A program made the translations under genes and the position numbers. This document shows, piece after piece, positions 52,829 to 56,245 of a DNA stretch of 56,245 bases. The stretch is taken from positions 1 to 56,245 of the forward strand of contig CAISDL010000106.1 of NCBI GenBank assembly GCA_903884065.1, given 5' to 3'. Each line of letters opens with the position of its first letter. The stretch's first letter is position 1. Under the pieces are notes generated by a model. That model did no database searches, was not told the DNA's origin, and saw only the letters and a list, made by a program, of their open reading frames with translations. The DNA is from an uncultured Actinomycetes bacterium. GTDB lineage: Bacteria; Actinomycetota; Actinomycetes; Mycobacteriales; Mycobacteriaceae.

Positions 52829-52856
52829 TTAGCCCCTGCGCGGTGGTTCATACTGT
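52829..52856 (+). promoter_or_regulatory. Putative ribBA promoter
   Basis: A -35-like TTAGCC (52829-52834) and -10-like TACTGT (52851-52856) are spaced by 16 nt. A start near 52863 would give a leader of about 50 nt. The 215-bp ribE-ribBA gap shows no convincing gene. Confidence 0.4.
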
Positions 52857-52912
52857 CTCCAAGCAACTATCACCAGGGACCCCATGCGGGTGGCAACGGG
52901 CAGGCGGCATAG

Positions 52913-55159
<2,247 letters not shown>

Positions 55160-55171
55160 GCGCCCCGGTAC

Positions 55172-55177
55172 TAACCT
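55172..55177 (+). promoter_or_regulatory. -10 box (TAACCT) for leaderless uvrC
   Basis: TAACCT ends 7 nt before the uvrC GTG at 55185. Confidence 0.5.
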
Positions 55178-55184
55178 ACAAAGC

Positions 55185-56245
55185 GTGGCTGATCCCGCGA
55201 CGTACCGACCGGCGCCGGGGTCCATTCCGGTCGAGCCGGGCGTCTACCGGTTCAGCGACTCCCATGGCCGGGTCATCTACGTCGGGAAGGCCAAGAGCCT
55301 CCGCAGTCGCCTGACGTCATACTTCGCCGACATCACCAGCCTGCATCCGCGGACCCGGCAGATGGTGACCACCGCCGCAAAGGTCGAGTGGACGGTGGTG
55401 GCCACCGAGGTCGAGGCGCTGCAACTCGAGTACAACTGGATCAAGGAGTTCGACCCCCGGTTCAATGTCCGCTACCGCGACGACAAGTCCTACCCGGTTC
55501 TGGCGGTCACCCTCAACGAGGAATATCCGCGCCTGATGGTCTACCGGGGGCCACGGCGCAAGGGCGTGCGCTACTTCGGGCCGTACTCGCATGCCTGGGC
55601 CATCCGCGAGACCCTCGACCTGTTGACCCGGGTCTTTCCGGCGCGCACCTGCTCGGCCGGAGTCTTCAAGCGGCACAGCCAGATCGAGCGTCCGTGTCTG
55701 CTGGGCTACATCGACAAGTGCTCGGCGCCCTGCGTCGGGCGGGTCAGCGCCGAGGAGCACCGCCGGATCGTCGCCGACTTCTGCGATTTCCTCTCGGGCA
55801 AGACCGACCGCTTCGCCCGCGATCTGGAACGGCAGATGAACGTCGCCGCCGATGCCCTCGACTTCGAGCGCGCGGCGCGGTTGCGCGACGATCTCGGCGC
55901 GCTCAAGCGGGCCCTGGAGAAGCAGGCGGTGGTTCTCGGCGACGGTACCGATGCCGACGTGGTGGCCTTCGCCGACGACGACCTGGAGGCCGCCGTGCAG
56001 GTGTTCCACGTGCGCGGCGGGCGGGTGCGCGGCCAGCGCGGCTGGATCGTCGAGAAGCCCGGCGACCCCGGTGATTCCGCCGAGGCCGCACTGGTGGAGC
56101 AGTTCATCACCCAGTTCTACGGCGCTGAGGCTGAACTGGGCGGCCCGCCCGAGGCCGAACTGGGCGGCCCGCCCGAGGCCGAACTGGGCGGCCCGCCCGA
56201 GGCCGAACTGGGCGGCCCGCCCGAGGCCGAACTGGGCGGCCCGCC
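55185..56245 (+). CDS. uvrC: UvrC excinuclease subunit (5' part; 3' end outside window)
   Basis: The first 353 codons of the nucleotide-excision-repair nuclease. The GIY-YIG 3'-incision domain is at the N-terminus ([10 protein letters not shown] 19-28; [13 protein letters not shown] 31-43). It is followed by the cysteine-rich linker ([24 protein letters not shown]) and the UvrB-binding UVR helix pair ([14 protein letters not shown]). After [10 protein letters not shown] the frame enters a 24-bp tandem repeat coding for EAELGGPP, at least five times, up to the right edge. The frame stays open throughout. GTG 55185 has a -10 box 7 nt upstream and gives the usual N-terminus. Confidence 0.93.
   Translation, partial: MADPATYRPAPGSIPVEPGVYRFSDSHGRVIYVGKAKSLRSRLTSYFADITSLHPRTRQMVTTAAKVEWTVVATEVEALQLEYNWIKEFDPRFNVRYRDDKSYPVLAVTLNEEYPRLMVYRGPRRKGVRYFGPYSHAWAIRETLDLLTRVFPARTCSAGVFKRHSQIERPCLLGYIDKCSAPCVGRVSAEEHRRIVADFCDFLSGKTDRFARDLERQMNVAADALDFERAARLRDDLGALKRALEKQAVVLGDGTDADVVAFADDDLEAAVQVFHVRGGRVRGQRGWIVEKPGDPGDSAEAALVEQFITQFYGAEAELGGPPEAELGGPPEAELGGPPEAELGGPPEAELGGP
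56127..56245 (+). repeat. 24-bp minisatellite inside uvrC (truncated by window end)
   Basis: Units start at 56127, 56151, 56175, 56199 and 56223. The first differs by one base and the next three are identical; the fifth is cut one base short by the window end. Each encodes EAELGGPP. The array lies between the UVR/BhrC-like region and the C-terminal nuclease half, a variable linker in the family, where M. tuberculosis has a single AELGG-like copy as I recall. Confidence 0.9.

Noticed and set aside
52698..52912. FMN riboswitch upstream of ribBA
   Set aside because: A GGTGAAATT string recalls the RFN element, but the other conserved helices and the expected flanking sequences are missing.

Overview
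This is a high-GC actinobacterial chromosome segment, almost certainly a rapid-growing Mycobacterium/Mycolicibacterium. That reading rests on gene content and order and on proteins that closely resemble mycobacterial ones as I remember them: mIHF, the LprG/P55 pair, a mycobacterial haemophore, a helicase-less PriA and a PyrR-led pyr operon. No database search was possible. I see 54 protein genes (two cut by the window edges), one gene remnant, no tRNA or rRNA genes and no insertion sequences. Coding density is very high, with many 1-4 nt stop/start overlaps.

Layout. (1) 1-470: 5' part of a minus-strand gene made of 22-residue tandem repeats. (2) 853-11990: rarA, a decayed nucleotidyltransferase remnant, then alaS-ruvX-mltG-aroE-prepilin peptidase-aroC-aroK-aroB-aroQ (alanyl-tRNA synthesis, Holliday-junction resolvase-like protein, glycan terminase and most of the shikimate pathway). 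(3) 11997-16953: a membrane protein, pepQ, efp, a nusB gene fused in frame to a methyltransferase, and a beta-lactamase-family hydrolase. (4) 17031-26034: the pyrimidine operon pyrR-pyrB-pyrC-(PH-like protein)-carA-carB-pyrF, with a PyrR-binding leader. (5) 26389-30262: mihF-gmk-rpoZ-coaBC-metK. (6) 30246-40642: accessory stretch with a flavin monooxygenase, a haemophore, an HSL-type esterase, a YhhN protein, a VWA protein, priA, a PLP decarboxylase and a DUF2207/LemA pair. (7) 40668-44805: fmt-rsmB-rpe-ribD. (8) 44812-51526: an ABC exporter whose ATPase carries a cyclic-nucleotide-binding domain, an APC permease, a universal stress protein, and lprG-P55. (9) 51602-56245: an acetyltransferase, ribE-ribBA-ribH, a PH-like membrane protein, and uvrC running off the right edge.

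Two themes stand out. First, in-frame or stop-codon-spanning minisatellites (16-66 bp units) occur in or beside at least seven genes, including the housekeeping genes ruvX, pyrC, pyrF and uvrC. Two of them sit at operon junctions and behave like MIRU elements, supplying overlapping stop/start codons. Second, at least twelve genes have a TANNNT -10 box 6-8 nt before the start codon, the signature of leaderless transcription. The most unusual single gene is the NusB-methyltransferase fusion.
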